64,000 nucleotides of DNA, from the NCBI GenBank assembly GCA_963920765.1, contig OY987250.1:13384409-13448408 (forward strand). The letters are read 5' to 3'. Source of the DNA: Ulota crispa (lineage: Eukaryota; Streptophyta; Bryopsida; Orthotrichales; Orthotrichaceae). Under the pieces are notes generated by a model. The model saw nothing but the letters and a program-made list of their open reading frames with translations. It ran no database searches and had not been told where the DNA came from. A program made the position numbers and the translations under genes. Below are positions 50,099 to 60,367 of this stretch, one piece after another (positions within the stretch are counted from its first letter, which is position 1; every line of letters starts with the position of its first letter).

Positions 50099-50582
50099 TC
50101 CCTAAACGACATAGCGTGCCGCTGTGACTAGTACAGGTTGTTTTTGCGTATTCCTCAAAGTTCTGGTGCTTGGATTTAGTTAGGGTTTCTCATAGTCTGT
50201 ACCACTCCCTTCTTCAACAATTTGTGATTGTTGATAGCTGTTTATGATCGATTTTGCGGTGTCAGGAAGCAATCATACGTTGGTTACCCTAAGGCGTATG
50301 TATTTTCTTGCTGTTTGGTGAACCTGGAGGAGATTTGGGTTCGAAGGGATCAGGTGGCAGAGGACGGAGGTTTTTTGGCGGGAGGCCATTGTCTGAGCCG
50401 TTGGCTACGGTTGATGAGCCGAGGGAGTGGGGTGTCATGCTCTTGCAATGCACAAGCACGGCCGTGGTGAGGACGGTTTAGGGTTGCTGAACAATGCACG
50501 GTTTCAGAGTAGGCATCTCTTTCCATTTTGCTCTTTTTTGTTGTTGCAGTTTTCCAATGATCCGCTCGTCTTCGGTGTTCTC
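50099..50582. other. No gene recognised
   Basis: An 80-codon plus frame (50228-50470) in less AT-rich sequence shows no domain I recognise. Confidence 0.45.
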
Positions 50583-50584
50583 TA

Positions 50585-50979
50585 AGGTAGGAGGCTCATA
50601 TTGCGTGCAGTTATTTTGAATCGCTCATGTAAACTCCATCAAAATGGAAATGAGGCAGTCCTAAGATCATCCACTTACAATCATTGAATGCATGGGAGAA
50701 AAGTTGTAAGAGCCAATCATCCTCCTTGATTCCCCAAATCTTTTCACAACTTGCAAGTGAACGATTTTTGAAAGATCTAGATACATAAATAGAGACCTAT
50801 GATACATGCCCTTTAAAAATTCATAACTCAAAAATGCTTCAAAAAATATGAAACGACTTATGTTACATTCCGCATCTCTTCCTCTTTGTCTGAAAAATGA
50901 TCTAAAAATCCTCCCATCCACGGAAGACCCTGAAAAAGGGGATGAGCCCTTAGATGGTCGATTTACGGCCCTCCTACCT
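50585..50979. mobile_element. M-family element, 395 bp
   Basis: TA (50583-50584) then AGGTAGGAGGCTCATATT; right end TTTACGGCCCTCCTACCT followed by TA. Near the right end GCCCTTAGATGG is shared with the M copies at 52165 and 53789. Confidence 0.85.
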
Positions 50980-50981
50980 TA

Positions 50982-51515
50982 TAGGTGCTAAAAGGAAGCG
51001 TGACAGTGATTAGTCCTAACGTGGGCACTGACACGTTGATCAGTCGAAGTGCTTTAGAGAACGACCTCACAGGCTGTGGGCAAGACGCTATGCGTCATGG
51101 AAACTAGTGCTCAGTGCAATCGGTGTGATATGCAAGCCTAATTGGACTGAGGTAGCATGTCCGCTTGCCAGTAGTGCTGCATGGTGGAAGCAATTGCTAG
51201 TAACTTCAGTACTGAAGATTCAGTTTGTTGTGGTCACCTACGTTTTCTGGTTCCTCATTCTCATGGAATCTGGGCTGCAGGCTGCACTCGTCATCTCAGC
51301 TCGGCAGTCGGAGCCTCGTTGTCGTGCATTACCCCGTAGTCAGTTGATGCGCACAAAAGTAATGTGCTGTTATCCTTCAAGTTGAACCCCTTGCACGAAA
51401 AATGGTAAGTTGAAGATGACACAACAAACCCATGCGGCATACGTGGTGGTCACGAAGCTCTAGGAAGGCAGAAAGGATTATCCATTTCCAAAATCAGGCA
51501 TATCACGGATACGGT
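50982..51515. other. No gene recognised
   Basis: A 92-codon plus frame (51107-51385) in even-composition sequence shows no recognised domain. Confidence 0.45.
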
Positions 51516-51518
51516 CAG

Positions 51519-51854
51519 GGGCGGTTCAGACTACGTCCCACGTCCCAATCCACTGAAATCTGATGAAATCTGACAATCTGATTGGCGGAGAGGCAAAATA
51601 TGGGACTTCAAGTTTCAGACTATGTCCCAAGTCCCACATCCCACTTGCTTACATGGAGCCTACACGGCAGCACTTTTCCAAGTTTTGGCGCCAAAATAAG
51701 TGGGACTTCACTCCAAGATTGAGTCTAGCATTTTGGCAGACCCAAGTTTAACCCAAGTCCCATCTTTTCCCATCTTCTCTAGCCTAGAAAGATGGAATTT
51801 TGCACTCCTGTGGGACTTCATCACATGGGACGTGGGACGTAGTCTGAACCGCCC
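51519..51854. mobile_element. Element with perfect 30-bp TIR and CAG duplication, 336 bp
   Basis: TIR starts GGGCGGTTCAGACTACGTCC and continues CACGTCCCA, matching exactly at both ends. CAG flanks both sides (51516-51518, 51855-51857). Core GGTTCAGACTA is shared with 25970-26272. Confidence 0.92.
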
Positions 51855-52164
51855 CAGACGCCGTTCGTGAGTACCTGACATCCACAACTGGAAAAGCGAG
51901 GTACGAATAATCCGTATACTAGCTAGTTTGCAAATTGGAACTTTACGAGAACACCCGATTCTGCGTCGAGGAATCATACACTGCACATCGCTAAACAACA
52001 CCTACAGAAATACGACAGTTGAACTCACGCTTTGCAGACACAATGCATTGTTGCATTTGCAGCAACATCAAGCGGTGGAGCATTCCAATGTTACACCTGA
52101 CGATCTGCAGTCGTTGTACTAGGCACCCTAAGCTTTCAGTAACGGTCCCTTGGAGCGCCTACTA

Positions 52165-52593
52165 AGGTAGTGTGCAGCACATTTTTAAGGTGACACTGAC
52201 AGTTAAGGCCCAATCAGATCTTTGGAGGGAATGCTTATGATTGGGCCTCAGCTGTTGGTGTCGCCTAAAAAAATGCGCTGGTATTAGTGTGCTCATAAAC
52301 CGCACAGGTTTTAAAACCGCTCATCTCCCCCAAATGACCTCTGCTAGTACATGTTTTTCATAGCCTTTAAACAATGTACAAGCAATGTACATTTGAGGAG
52401 GTGGGCAGTTTTAGAGACCTATGGTCCTTCCACTTCAAAATTTCATAACTAATTCCGCAAAACTCCAAAAAATATGAAACAACTTGGGTTAGATGCCAAT
52501 TTGTCTTGTCTTTCAAGAAAAATATTTTAAGAAGTTTCACCTCCCCAAATCCAGTTTCAGCCCTTAGATGGACGGTTTACGATCACACTACCT
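52165..52593. mobile_element. M-family element, 429 bp, with nested hairpin
   Basis: TA then AGGTAGTGTG; right end CGATCACACTACCT followed by TA. From about 52297 collinear with 53789-54031 (CTCATAAACCG, TACATTTGAGGAGGTGGG, TTTCACCTCCCCAAA, CAGTTTCAGCCC). Confidence 0.85.
52175..52290. mobile_element. Small hairpin element inside the M element
   Basis: CAGCACATTTTTAAGGTGAC and its approximate inverse form arms, with TGATTGGGCC/GGCCCAATCA further in. TAGTGTG occurs on both sides (52168-52174 and just after), consistent with a 7-8 bp target duplication. The related M copy at 53789 lacks it. Confidence 0.75.
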
Positions 52594-52595
52594 TA

Positions 52596-53176
52596 TCTTT
52601 CCACCTGGCCGTGAACCCGCCATGCCATCCACTCCCGGGTAGCAGCAGGTGGCCGCCACCTTTGCAACGTATTTCTTCGTTGCCGCCCTTCTTCTCCGGG
52701 TCACCCCTGCAATCGTAGAGTCCCAATGCATCTGCGAATTTGCTTGCCTTTCACCCTGATCTTCTTCGCAATAGTCGCAGCCGAGCCAAGACACCACGAA
52801 TTTTTCATCGACATGGTTGGATTCTTGAGTCGGGCCCCTGAAATTTCAAAAGAAATTTTTAATAAAAAAAATACTTTAACTTTTACTCATCAGCCTATTT
52901 TTAAGGGTTTAGATTTGAAAAAAAAGAAAGAATACTCAATGATTAGAACAAGTTTGAAAAAAAAATCTATGTTATACATCCATATAATAAAATAAAAAAA
53001 TCTATGTTATACATCCATATAATAAAAATTTAGTTAAAAATTCAGAATGGTGATCCACCGTAGCGCTACTATACGAACCCCCACATACGGAGCCCTGGGA
53101 ACGTTTAGGTCAAGTGCTTACACATGGTCAAAGTTTGCTTTTTGTCAAAGCCCATTCTAACTCATCAGTCGGCCAT
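52596..53176. other. Downstream flank of the DNAJC17-like gene; no RRM exon seen
   Basis: 52600-52800 is GC-richer and open on both strands. The minus frame does not read as an RRM. The remainder is AT-rich with the 32-bp duplication. Confidence 0.5.
52964..53027. repeat. Direct tandem duplication, about 32 bp x2
   Basis: The block AAAATCTATGTTATACATCC plus the next 12 bases occurs twice in a row with no visible difference. AT-rich; no function seen. Confidence 0.85.
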
Positions 53177-54699
53177 TTAAGTTACAGGTTCCTTCTGATC
53201 AAAAGATGCAGGTCCTCTGAATTGTCGACCACGACTCTTGGATATCCTAGCAATTTCAGCTTTCAATCGCCTACTCACGTCATCCTCTTGAGTCTGAACC
53301 TTTTTCTCTCTTTCATATGCTTTTTCTTTCTCAGCTAAATCCCGCATCATCTTTTGACGCTTCTCACAGTGCCTGCTTTCTTTCTGCACCCGCTCCTTTC
53401 GAACGCGCTGCAATTCGTCATACGAAGCACGAGCTTTCTCATCACTTAGTATGTCATACGCCTTCTGCAACTTCTGAAACTCCACAGCTGCAGCATCCAA
53501 ACCATCAAAAATTCAAATCAGTATAATAATACTCCTCAAATTTTGCACCGCACACTTAAGTAAAAATCTTAAACCTAAATTCACAGCAGACTCTTTGCTG
53601 TAATTAATCTAAGTTACTGTATTTGAATACATGCAAGTAAACTGCATAGTTACAGATAAATCTCCAAAAAAAATTCTTACTAAAGGTCAGACACTGCCAA
53701 CTGAAGTCCAAGAGAGACGACGTGGACTCCTCCACAAAGAATTCCAGCAGCACAGCAATCACACTCGGCACTCTAATCTTCGGCACTAAGGTAGTCTGCT
53801 CATAAACCGTCCAGGCAATGTTCCCTTGCTGTACATGTTTTTTTCAATAGGTTTTCAAAATGTATAAGTATTGTACATTTGAGGAGGTGGGTGATTTTAA
53901 TGACCTATGGCCTTTCCGCTTCAAAATTTCATGTCTTTTAAGGAAAATTTACTGAAAAATAGTTCAAGGAGTTTCACCTCCCCAAAATTCAGTTTCAGCC
54001 CATAGATGGACGGTTTATGAGCACACTACCTTACACTCAGGTCTCTGTTACGTGCACTTCATAATATGACAATTCTCACACGATGACAGACTCTTGGGAT
54101 AGACGTAATGCGTCGTCTAGAACTCCTCCGTTACCGATATCTAATCTTACTATCACAATCTCTAAGCAAGCCTAACCTAATCGTACATTTGCAGCAAATG
54201 AAACAAATTTGAAAGCTACTAACTATATTAGAAAAAGCATGATTTACGATGGTAGCAAGTTGATAGAGTACATCTTACTAACTTAAGTACTGTAAAGTTA
54301 TATTTACATGCTAACTCGAAATTACAAAAACTCTATACTACAAACACTTTGACGAGAGATTTACTGGACACATTAAAGAGATCTGAGTGGTAATCCGATC
54401 AAAATAACTCGAATTCATATTCGATAAGATTTCAACTGTTTTAAATCCCAACCCTAACCCTAACTCAATTATTTGCAAGACAAGATAGCCCTAAATTAGC
54501 CTGAAATTTCGTGCTGATACAGTCGGAAGAGGAGGAGAAAGAAATTTGAATTACCTGCAAGAGGATCATGGCCACGCTTGTCAGGATGAAGCTCCAGAGC
54601 CCGCTTGCGATATGCCTTCCGAATGAGAGCGTGCACCACCTGCGGCCCGGACTCTTCTTCCAGGCGCAGCACGGCGTACAAATTCTCCTCCTCTTCCAT
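53177..54699 (-). CDS. DNAJC17: DNAJC17/Cwf23-like J-domain protein, two exons, apparently lacking the RRM part
   Basis: Exon 1 is 54699-54555 and ends at a GT donor. Exon 2 is 53487-53177, preceded by TGCAG and ending with TAA. The join splits an Ala codon and gives 151 aa. Residues 1-72 form a J domain: NLYAVLRL, KAYRKRALELHPD with HPD at 38-40, and AYDILSDEKARASYD. A basic, charged helical tail follows. The J domain plus this tail resembles DNAJC17/Cwf23, a spliceosome-associated co-chaperone, rather than chaperone-type DnaJ. Family members are usually about 270-300 aa with a C-terminal RRM. I see no RRM on the minus strand between 52,100 and 53,176. Either a splice donor near the end (CCT|GTAACT, about 53183) leads to exons I cannot recognise, or the gene is truncated. 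The 1,067-bp intron holds an M-family element (53789-54031). A second in-frame ATG at 54708 would add three residues. No poly(A) signal was seen. Confidence 0.72.
53789..54031. mobile_element. M-family element in the DNAJC17-like intron, 243 bp
   Basis: TA (53787-53788) then AGGTAGTCTGCTCATAAACC; inverted right end AGGTAGTGTGCTCATAAACC followed by TA. One difference in the first 25 bp. Confidence 0.93.
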
Positions 54700-54891
54700 A
54701 CCTATCAATTCTCATTACTTGTTTTGAAAAATGAGTTCCGCTTCGAACTAGTGAAGCAAGTGCAACCACTGTGGAGGATCGAACTAGCAAGAACAGCAGC
54801 ACCGCGGCATCGGTTTTCCAGAAGAAGACCTGCTTGCTTGAATCAGAACACCACAACACCAAGTGAGCACAACACCAAGTGAGGGGTTTAA

Positions 54892-55129
54892 CCCCTGAAC
54901 GGCCCATCGGCCATCTCTGGCCGTATGTACGGTAGTATATGTAGCCATATTTCAGCTGTTTCGAGGGCTCTTCAAACAAAATTATGCACCCATCATTGTA
55001 TAACCCTTCAACCTTCAATATGTAACCTTCAATATGTATGATTGTAATATTTAATTTTCAGCTAATTCAAACTTCTGAATATTGATTGCGACCGTATTTG
55101 GTACCGTATCTCTAAGGGCCCTTCAGAAG
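54892..55129. mobile_element. G-type TTAA element, 238 bp
   Basis: TTAA at 54888-54891 and 55130-55133. Left CCCCTGAACGGCCCATCGG, inverted right CTTCTGAAGGGCCC. Sits about 190 bp upstream of the DNAJC17-like start codon. Confidence 0.82.
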
Positions 55130-55255
55130 TTAAGTTTACAGAGAGAATGGAGTGCATGGCTGAGAGCAGCTGAGGCTCATGAAAGTATATGAGAGACCTT
55201 ATGAAAGTAAAAGAGAAGCGTCGCAGGAGCAGACGGACGGTGATTAAAATGGACG

Positions 55256-55395
55256 GAAGTTGCTGGATGTTGACGGAAGTTGATGGAAGTTGACGAACGT
55301 TTCTGGATGTTGACGGAGGTTGATGCACGTTGACGAAATTTGATAGACGTTGACGAAATTTGATAGGCGTTGACGAAAGTTGACGGATGCTGGTT
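55256..55395. repeat. Minisatellite, 10-bp unit, about 14 copies
   Basis: Consecutive decamers of the type GAAGTTGACG (variants GATGTTGACG, GACGTTGACG, AAATTTGATA) run without interruption. The last six or so alternate in a 20-bp higher-order pattern. The open minus-strand frame across it is a consequence of the repeat. Confidence 0.8.
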
Positions 55396-57064
55396 TTGTT
55401 GGTTGCGCGTTCAGAAGTAACGATGGCCAATGAAGGCGGATATATGCACTCTACCCATAGAATACGTGTATTAGTGTATAGTGTATGTGTGCGCATTTTT
55501 GTTTGTGCAACTCATATTCCTTCATAAAGTGGTTTACATGGAGGCATATGTTCCCTATTCATTGATAAACTTTTACTCTACCCTTGCAAGAAAATTTACT
55601 AATCGTTTTCATATGCAAATAAGCAATTAGAGCGTATTGGACGTAACTCAACACATGTATTCAATTCAAATAATGAATTCGTGCTGTGCAATGCCCTCCA
55701 ACAAATACACAACATCCTCGTGTTGAAGAACATTTATTCTAGATCATTGAACAATAGAAGACATGTTTTATACATTATCAATTTTTGGATTGTGTGTCCT
55801 TCTGAATTAGAAGATGATAAAGGAAGTTAATTTGATTGTTGAGCAAATCTCCATGATAACCATGCTTGTAAATTAATAATGCCTATAACTTTAGTCACGT
55901 GTGAACACCTACTTCTAGTTAGAGTAAAGTGCAAAACTGACTTTTGAAGGTTGTAAAAAAAGATTTACAAGAGGACTTACCATACATGGTGAGTACACAT
56001 AGCTTTATTGCTATATGTGCTAATCTTTCACACCTAACAATGCTGTATTCAAAAACAAAAATTAGCATGAAATTTTTTGGTGATTTCTGCTAAACTACCT
56101 TAACACCAAAAAAAACGGGGTAAAGGGTGGATGAGATTGCCAAATAAATTGACCTCTCTCAAGAAAATGTTTTGTGTATCAAAATTTTGAAGCTTTTTCA
56201 ACAATGTAGGAGTAAGATTTATTTTGTCACTTACTTGTGTACACCTTTTCAAAATTTCAGACTTTGAAAGAGCATACTTCATTAGATCATAACATTCAAA
56301 GTAGGATCAAACTTCTTTTTGAAGCTTTGTGCGGGGTGTCAATTTTTTTAGTCATCCACAATGATATCTTCCACTTTATGAATATCTTGTGCAACTTGAA
56401 TTTCTTGTAAAGCATGAAGTTGGCTATATGCCTCACAGATTTCATGATCATCCAATGCTTAAAACAAAGCAAAAAAAATTGGAAGTAGGAACTACTTTGT
56501 AAAAATTGTCATTACACCAAGAAAATTTCATGGAAGAGATTCTTGTAGTAATAAATCTCAATCACAAAATCCATAAGGTGTAAACCTAGAACATCCTTAG
56601 AACATCACGTGGAGTACTTGTTAAAGTATTAAAAGAAAAAGAAAAATAGAAGTTATTATATAGTCTTGGAGAGTTGACTCCTTGGTTGACTCCAAAATAT
56701 TGCTCATTGACAAAGACATTGTAAAGTGCTTTTGAACAATCTGTGGACAACACCCTTCCTCAATCCCTTTGTTTCTATTTTTTTAAGGATGCCCATGTTG
56801 ACACTTGAATTACATATGGTACCATATCTCACTCAAAAATTTATTCAATTATTTTTATTTGGGAGGAATGCAAACTTTTCAATATGAACCACATGCACCC
56901 TTGTTTTTGTAATCTCATCTTAAAAATTTGCATAGGAAATGCTTGCCCAAATATCCAAAAAGCCCAAATTGGGCTTCTTGGTCCTTTAATTAAAGATTAT
57001 AAATGCTAATTTTTGGATTAATGTGTGTGCACTTGTGGATGATTCTATCCGTTTTTGAGTTATT
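55396..57064. other. No gene; solo M-type terminus
   Basis: CTACCTTA at about 56096-56103 resembles an M right end with no left partner. Rest AT-rich. Confidence 0.55.
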
Positions 57065-57067
57065 GTT

Positions 57068-57198
57068 CACTAGTAGAAACATGGCTTGCATAGACTAAGC
57101 TCTCAGATCCACACTTGGTTTAACTTGTCATCAAGTGACAAGTTAAACCAAGTGTGGATATGAGAGCTTAGTCTACGCAGACCATATTTCTACTAGTG
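57068..57198. mobile_element. CACTA-type hairpin MITE, 131 bp, GTT duplication
   Basis: Starts CACTAGTAGAAACATGG and ends with the inverse, TTTCTACTAGTG; GTT on both sides (57065-57067, 57199-57201). Arms of about 63 bp are near perfect with a loop of only about 5 bp. CACTA end plus 3-bp duplication is diagnostic of CACTA elements. Confidence 0.95.
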
Positions 57199-57201
57199 GT
57201 T

Positions 57202-57771
57202 CTAGGGTGCTAAAAATTAAAATAAATATATAATCTATACAGAAGTGACACTATTTATCACACTTTTTGATGTACAAGTGACATGCTTGCAATTTAGCAT
57301 TCACTGTTTTGAATCTAAATATGAAATCAAAATTTTCAAATCTAATCTCCTTGTAATAAGTTTGTAAACTTATACATTGTATGCTTAGTGAAAAATTTGA
57401 GCTTTTTCACCTTGATCTCACAAAAACATACATGCAGTAAGCTATGTTTTTTAGGTGTAATTTTGAGAAGGAAACTTTTCTTTAAGTAAACTTCTGCTAT
57501 AACCTTACCTTATTCTCATATTTTCTACCTTATCAATAATAAAAATTAGGTGAAAACTCGATGAAATTGCCAAATTCTCAATAAAACAGCAAGTATATTA
57601 GATTTTAGATGAAAGCTACTGTGGTTATGCAAATTTATGAATAAATATATACACTTGATCAATTCTTTGCATTTTTTCTTTTCACTTGCTTGCATTCTAA
57701 AGTGCGTGTTGCTTGACATATGAAAAACCAAGACCAAAATAAAAATTCTTGCTTTATTCCGAAGCTTGGTG
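57202..57771. other. No gene recognised
   Basis: Contains one copy of the GCATTC..GTGCGTGTTGCTTG motif (about 57692). The 79-codon minus frame (57546-57785) shows no domain. Confidence 0.55.
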
Positions 57772-57773
57772 TA

Positions 57774-58079
57774 AGGTAAGAGCACCCAAAACTAAGGGTT
57801 TTGAACATGATGAGTATAAACAAACAAAGAGCAAATTATAGGATCCTCTTAGGAACAGAATAATATTCAGTTTGCACTTTTGAATGTATTATTTGGATAC
57901 TGTGAGAATAAGCTGTGAATTTTCAGAGAGCAAACTGCCATTGCACCCATAACCACTTTCAAGATTTCATACTCACATGTTGTACATCCTTGTAATTACA
58001 TCTATTCATTTTCATAGATTTTCCAAAATTTTAGAGGTGACAGTTATGGGGACACTGATGCTTATGGGTGTTCCTACCT
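57774..58079. mobile_element. M-family element, 306 bp
   Basis: TA then AGGTAAGAGCACCCAAAA; right end TTATGGGTGTTCCTACCT followed by TA. Interior as 32503-32825. Its right TA overlaps the TTAA of the A element that follows. Confidence 0.9.
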
Positions 58080-58082
58080 TAA

Positions 58083-59011
58083 CCCCTAAAGGACTGTTGT
58101 CCCTTTGGGGGACAAGTGGGAGTTTGGGCATGTACTTTTGGATAAGCTACTTTTTGTGATTTTTTGAAACTTTTATTGAAGGTGGAGAATTCAAAGATCT
58201 ACGCAAGCATCTAATTTTTTCCTCATTCTGTCAATTATTGAAGAAGTTACGCAAGAATTTTTGAAAATTTGGGGAGGACTGCCCGCTTTAGCAGCCCAAA
58301 AACTTCTTTAAAATTTGAATTTTTTTTAAATTAAAATTTGAAATTGGTTCTTTAGATTTTTTTTATAGGTGAGAAGCTTTGAATCATTCAATTTCAATCA
58401 ATGAGATCAAAGTTATGAAGAGTTTTTGTTTGTTGGCAGTTTTAGATTCTCTACTTTAAAATAAACTTTGAAGTCCTTTATTTTACTCAATTTTCATTAT
58501 TTTGGAAAAAAAATTAAACCAAAGGAAGTAGATCATTTATCACAACGTTATAATCGTTGGGATTTGTATTTTTCATTTCAATAATTAAATTCTGAACAAT
58601 TTAGTGATTTGACTCATTCTCTACTTCTTTTTACTTACTAATTTTTCCCATGTGTTGTGAAGTTCCAATTGATTTGAAAGTTCTCCCACACATACCTAAC
58701 TTGATCTCCTACATGGAAAAAAAAGCGCAACTTTGGGTAGAGCAACTTTTTTGTTATAAGAGTGGTCAAAGGCTTCTAAAAATTTGGGGCAGCATGAAAA
58801 AAACCTTTTTTTTCACTTTAGATGTAAATATCTCACTCATCTCCATCTAGAATGACCTGATTTTTTTCCACAAGTACCTAATCCAGTCTAGGGCAAGATC
58901 CTACGGTTGGATTTCCCAAATTTAAAAAAAAAAAACTACCTTCTTACTAACCCCTTCAGAAGTGGCAGTTTTGAGTGATTTTCACTGAAAAATGGCTCAG
59001 TCCTTTAGGGG
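58083..59011. mobile_element. A-family element, 929 bp
   Basis: TTAA at 58079-58082, decayed partner TTGG at 59012-59015. Ends CCCCTAAAGGACTG and CAGTCCTTTAGGGG. Subterminal palindrome TTGTCCCTTTGGGGGACAA at the left. Confidence 0.92.
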
Positions 59012-59287
59012 TTGGAATAGTTTTTAATGAGGTAACTTCAAATCAAGGAGGAGTGTTAAAGTAAAAGTCAATTGGGTGATCACACTTGGGTTTTAGCAGT
59101 TAACTAATAGTTAACTAGCAGTTAGTACCAGTTAACTTAGAAACGATTTGTAATTTCTATATCTGCTCAAAGTAAAAGGGGCTTGTGTTAACTCTATGTT
59201 GACACCACCTCCCTAGGTGGAACTAAAGTATAAAAAGCAACTCTCCTCTCAAAGTTGGATATAGTTGTGAGAAGTTTTATATTTCTA

Positions 59288-59745
59288 CTAGTATACTGTC
59301 CGTCGTACCGACGGGTTTATGCCCCCCACCTCCTATCTTTGTGCTCCCCAATCCTTGTGCCCCCATATCCCCATGCCCCCATATCCCCGTGCCTCCTTAT
59401 CTCCATGCCCCCTTATTCCCGTGCCCCCTTATCCCCGTGCCCCCTTATCCCCGTGCCCCCTTATCCCCATGCCCCCTTATCTTTGTGCCCCCTAATTCCC
59501 GTGTCCCCTTATCCCCATGCCCCTTTTTGGCCGAGAGAAAGTTGTGGTGCAACTGCTATCGTACCAACAAATTTATATCCCCCACCCCCTATCACCGTGC
59601 TCCCTGATCTTTGTGCCCCTATATCCCCATGCCCCCTTATCCCCGTGCTCCCTTATTCCCGTGCCCTCTTATCCCCGTGCCCCCTTATCCTCGTGCCCCC
59701 TTATCCCCGTGCCCTCTTATCCCCGTGCCCCCTTATCCTCGTTGT
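59288..59745. repeat. C-rich minisatellite, 15-bp unit, two blocks
   Basis: The unit is close to CCCCTTATCCCCGTG and repeats about 11 times in 59390-59525 and about eight times in 59620-59740. Each block is introduced by a related leader containing CGTACCGACGGG (about 59301) or CGTACCAACAAA (about 59562), so the array looks duplicated as a whole. Because 15 is a multiple of three, a 185-codon frame (59255-59812, plus) stays open. Its product is a Pro/Cys-rich repeat, which I take to be a by-product and not a gene. Confidence 0.85.
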
Positions 59746-60237
59746 CGGGTTGAGAGGGGCGCGCCTTGGGAACACGCAGGGTGTCTTGCTGCGATCGTGC
59801 GTTGCCGACTGAAAACGTTGTCAATCTTGATCTTCTCTTCAAATCTTCAGTCTTTAGTCTTCCGTTGGCCTATCCTGTGGCTGGCTCTAAGGATATAAGG
59901 GTCAAGGTAGGGATAAGAGCCCACTGGATACGGGACGGGTAGATCGGGACAGCAGACACGAGCTGCCGTCCGTATGACGGGATCCTAAAATCAAATTCAC
60001 GATCTGCTGGCCAAAACTCCAGATCGTGAGAACAGAGCAAGTCTCGACCATGTGGGTGATCAATCCCACTTCGTCACCACGACAATAAATGGGGTTAAGT
60101 TTGGTTTAACCCAAACTGCCCGCAACAAGGTTTACAAAACAGAATGGAAATGAATTGACAAACGAGCCTCCAAAACCGGCTAGGAATAACAAAGCCACAT
60201 CCCACACATACAAAAAAAATAAACCCAAAACATTCCT

Positions 60238-60302
60238 CTTGAAATCTTCATATCTTCAGATCTTCAAGTCTTCATGTCTTCAAGTCTTCAAGTCTTCATG
60301 TT
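60238..60302. repeat. Short minisatellite, ATCTTCA/GTCTTCA units
   Basis: About seven imperfect copies of a 9-10 bp unit (AAGTCTTCA, with ATCTTCA variants). A related run occurs at about 59833-59860. Confidence 0.7.
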
Positions 60303-60367
60303 TTAATAAAAACAATGGGGAAAATCACAAATAACAAGTCCTAGAAAAGGCAGTAACCTTCTATCTA

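Noticed and set aside
54452..54466. Interstitial telomere array (CCCTAACCCTAAC)
   Set aside because: Only two units; too short to call a telomeric tract.
55062..55496. 144-codon minus-strand frame with repeated QLPSTSVN-like units
   Set aside because: Explained by the 10-bp minisatellite; no independent support for coding.
59255..59812. 185-codon frame encoding a Pro/Cys-rich repeat protein
   Set aside because: The frame is open only because the 15-bp DNA repeat has a period divisible by three; no domain, and no promoter or codon-use support.
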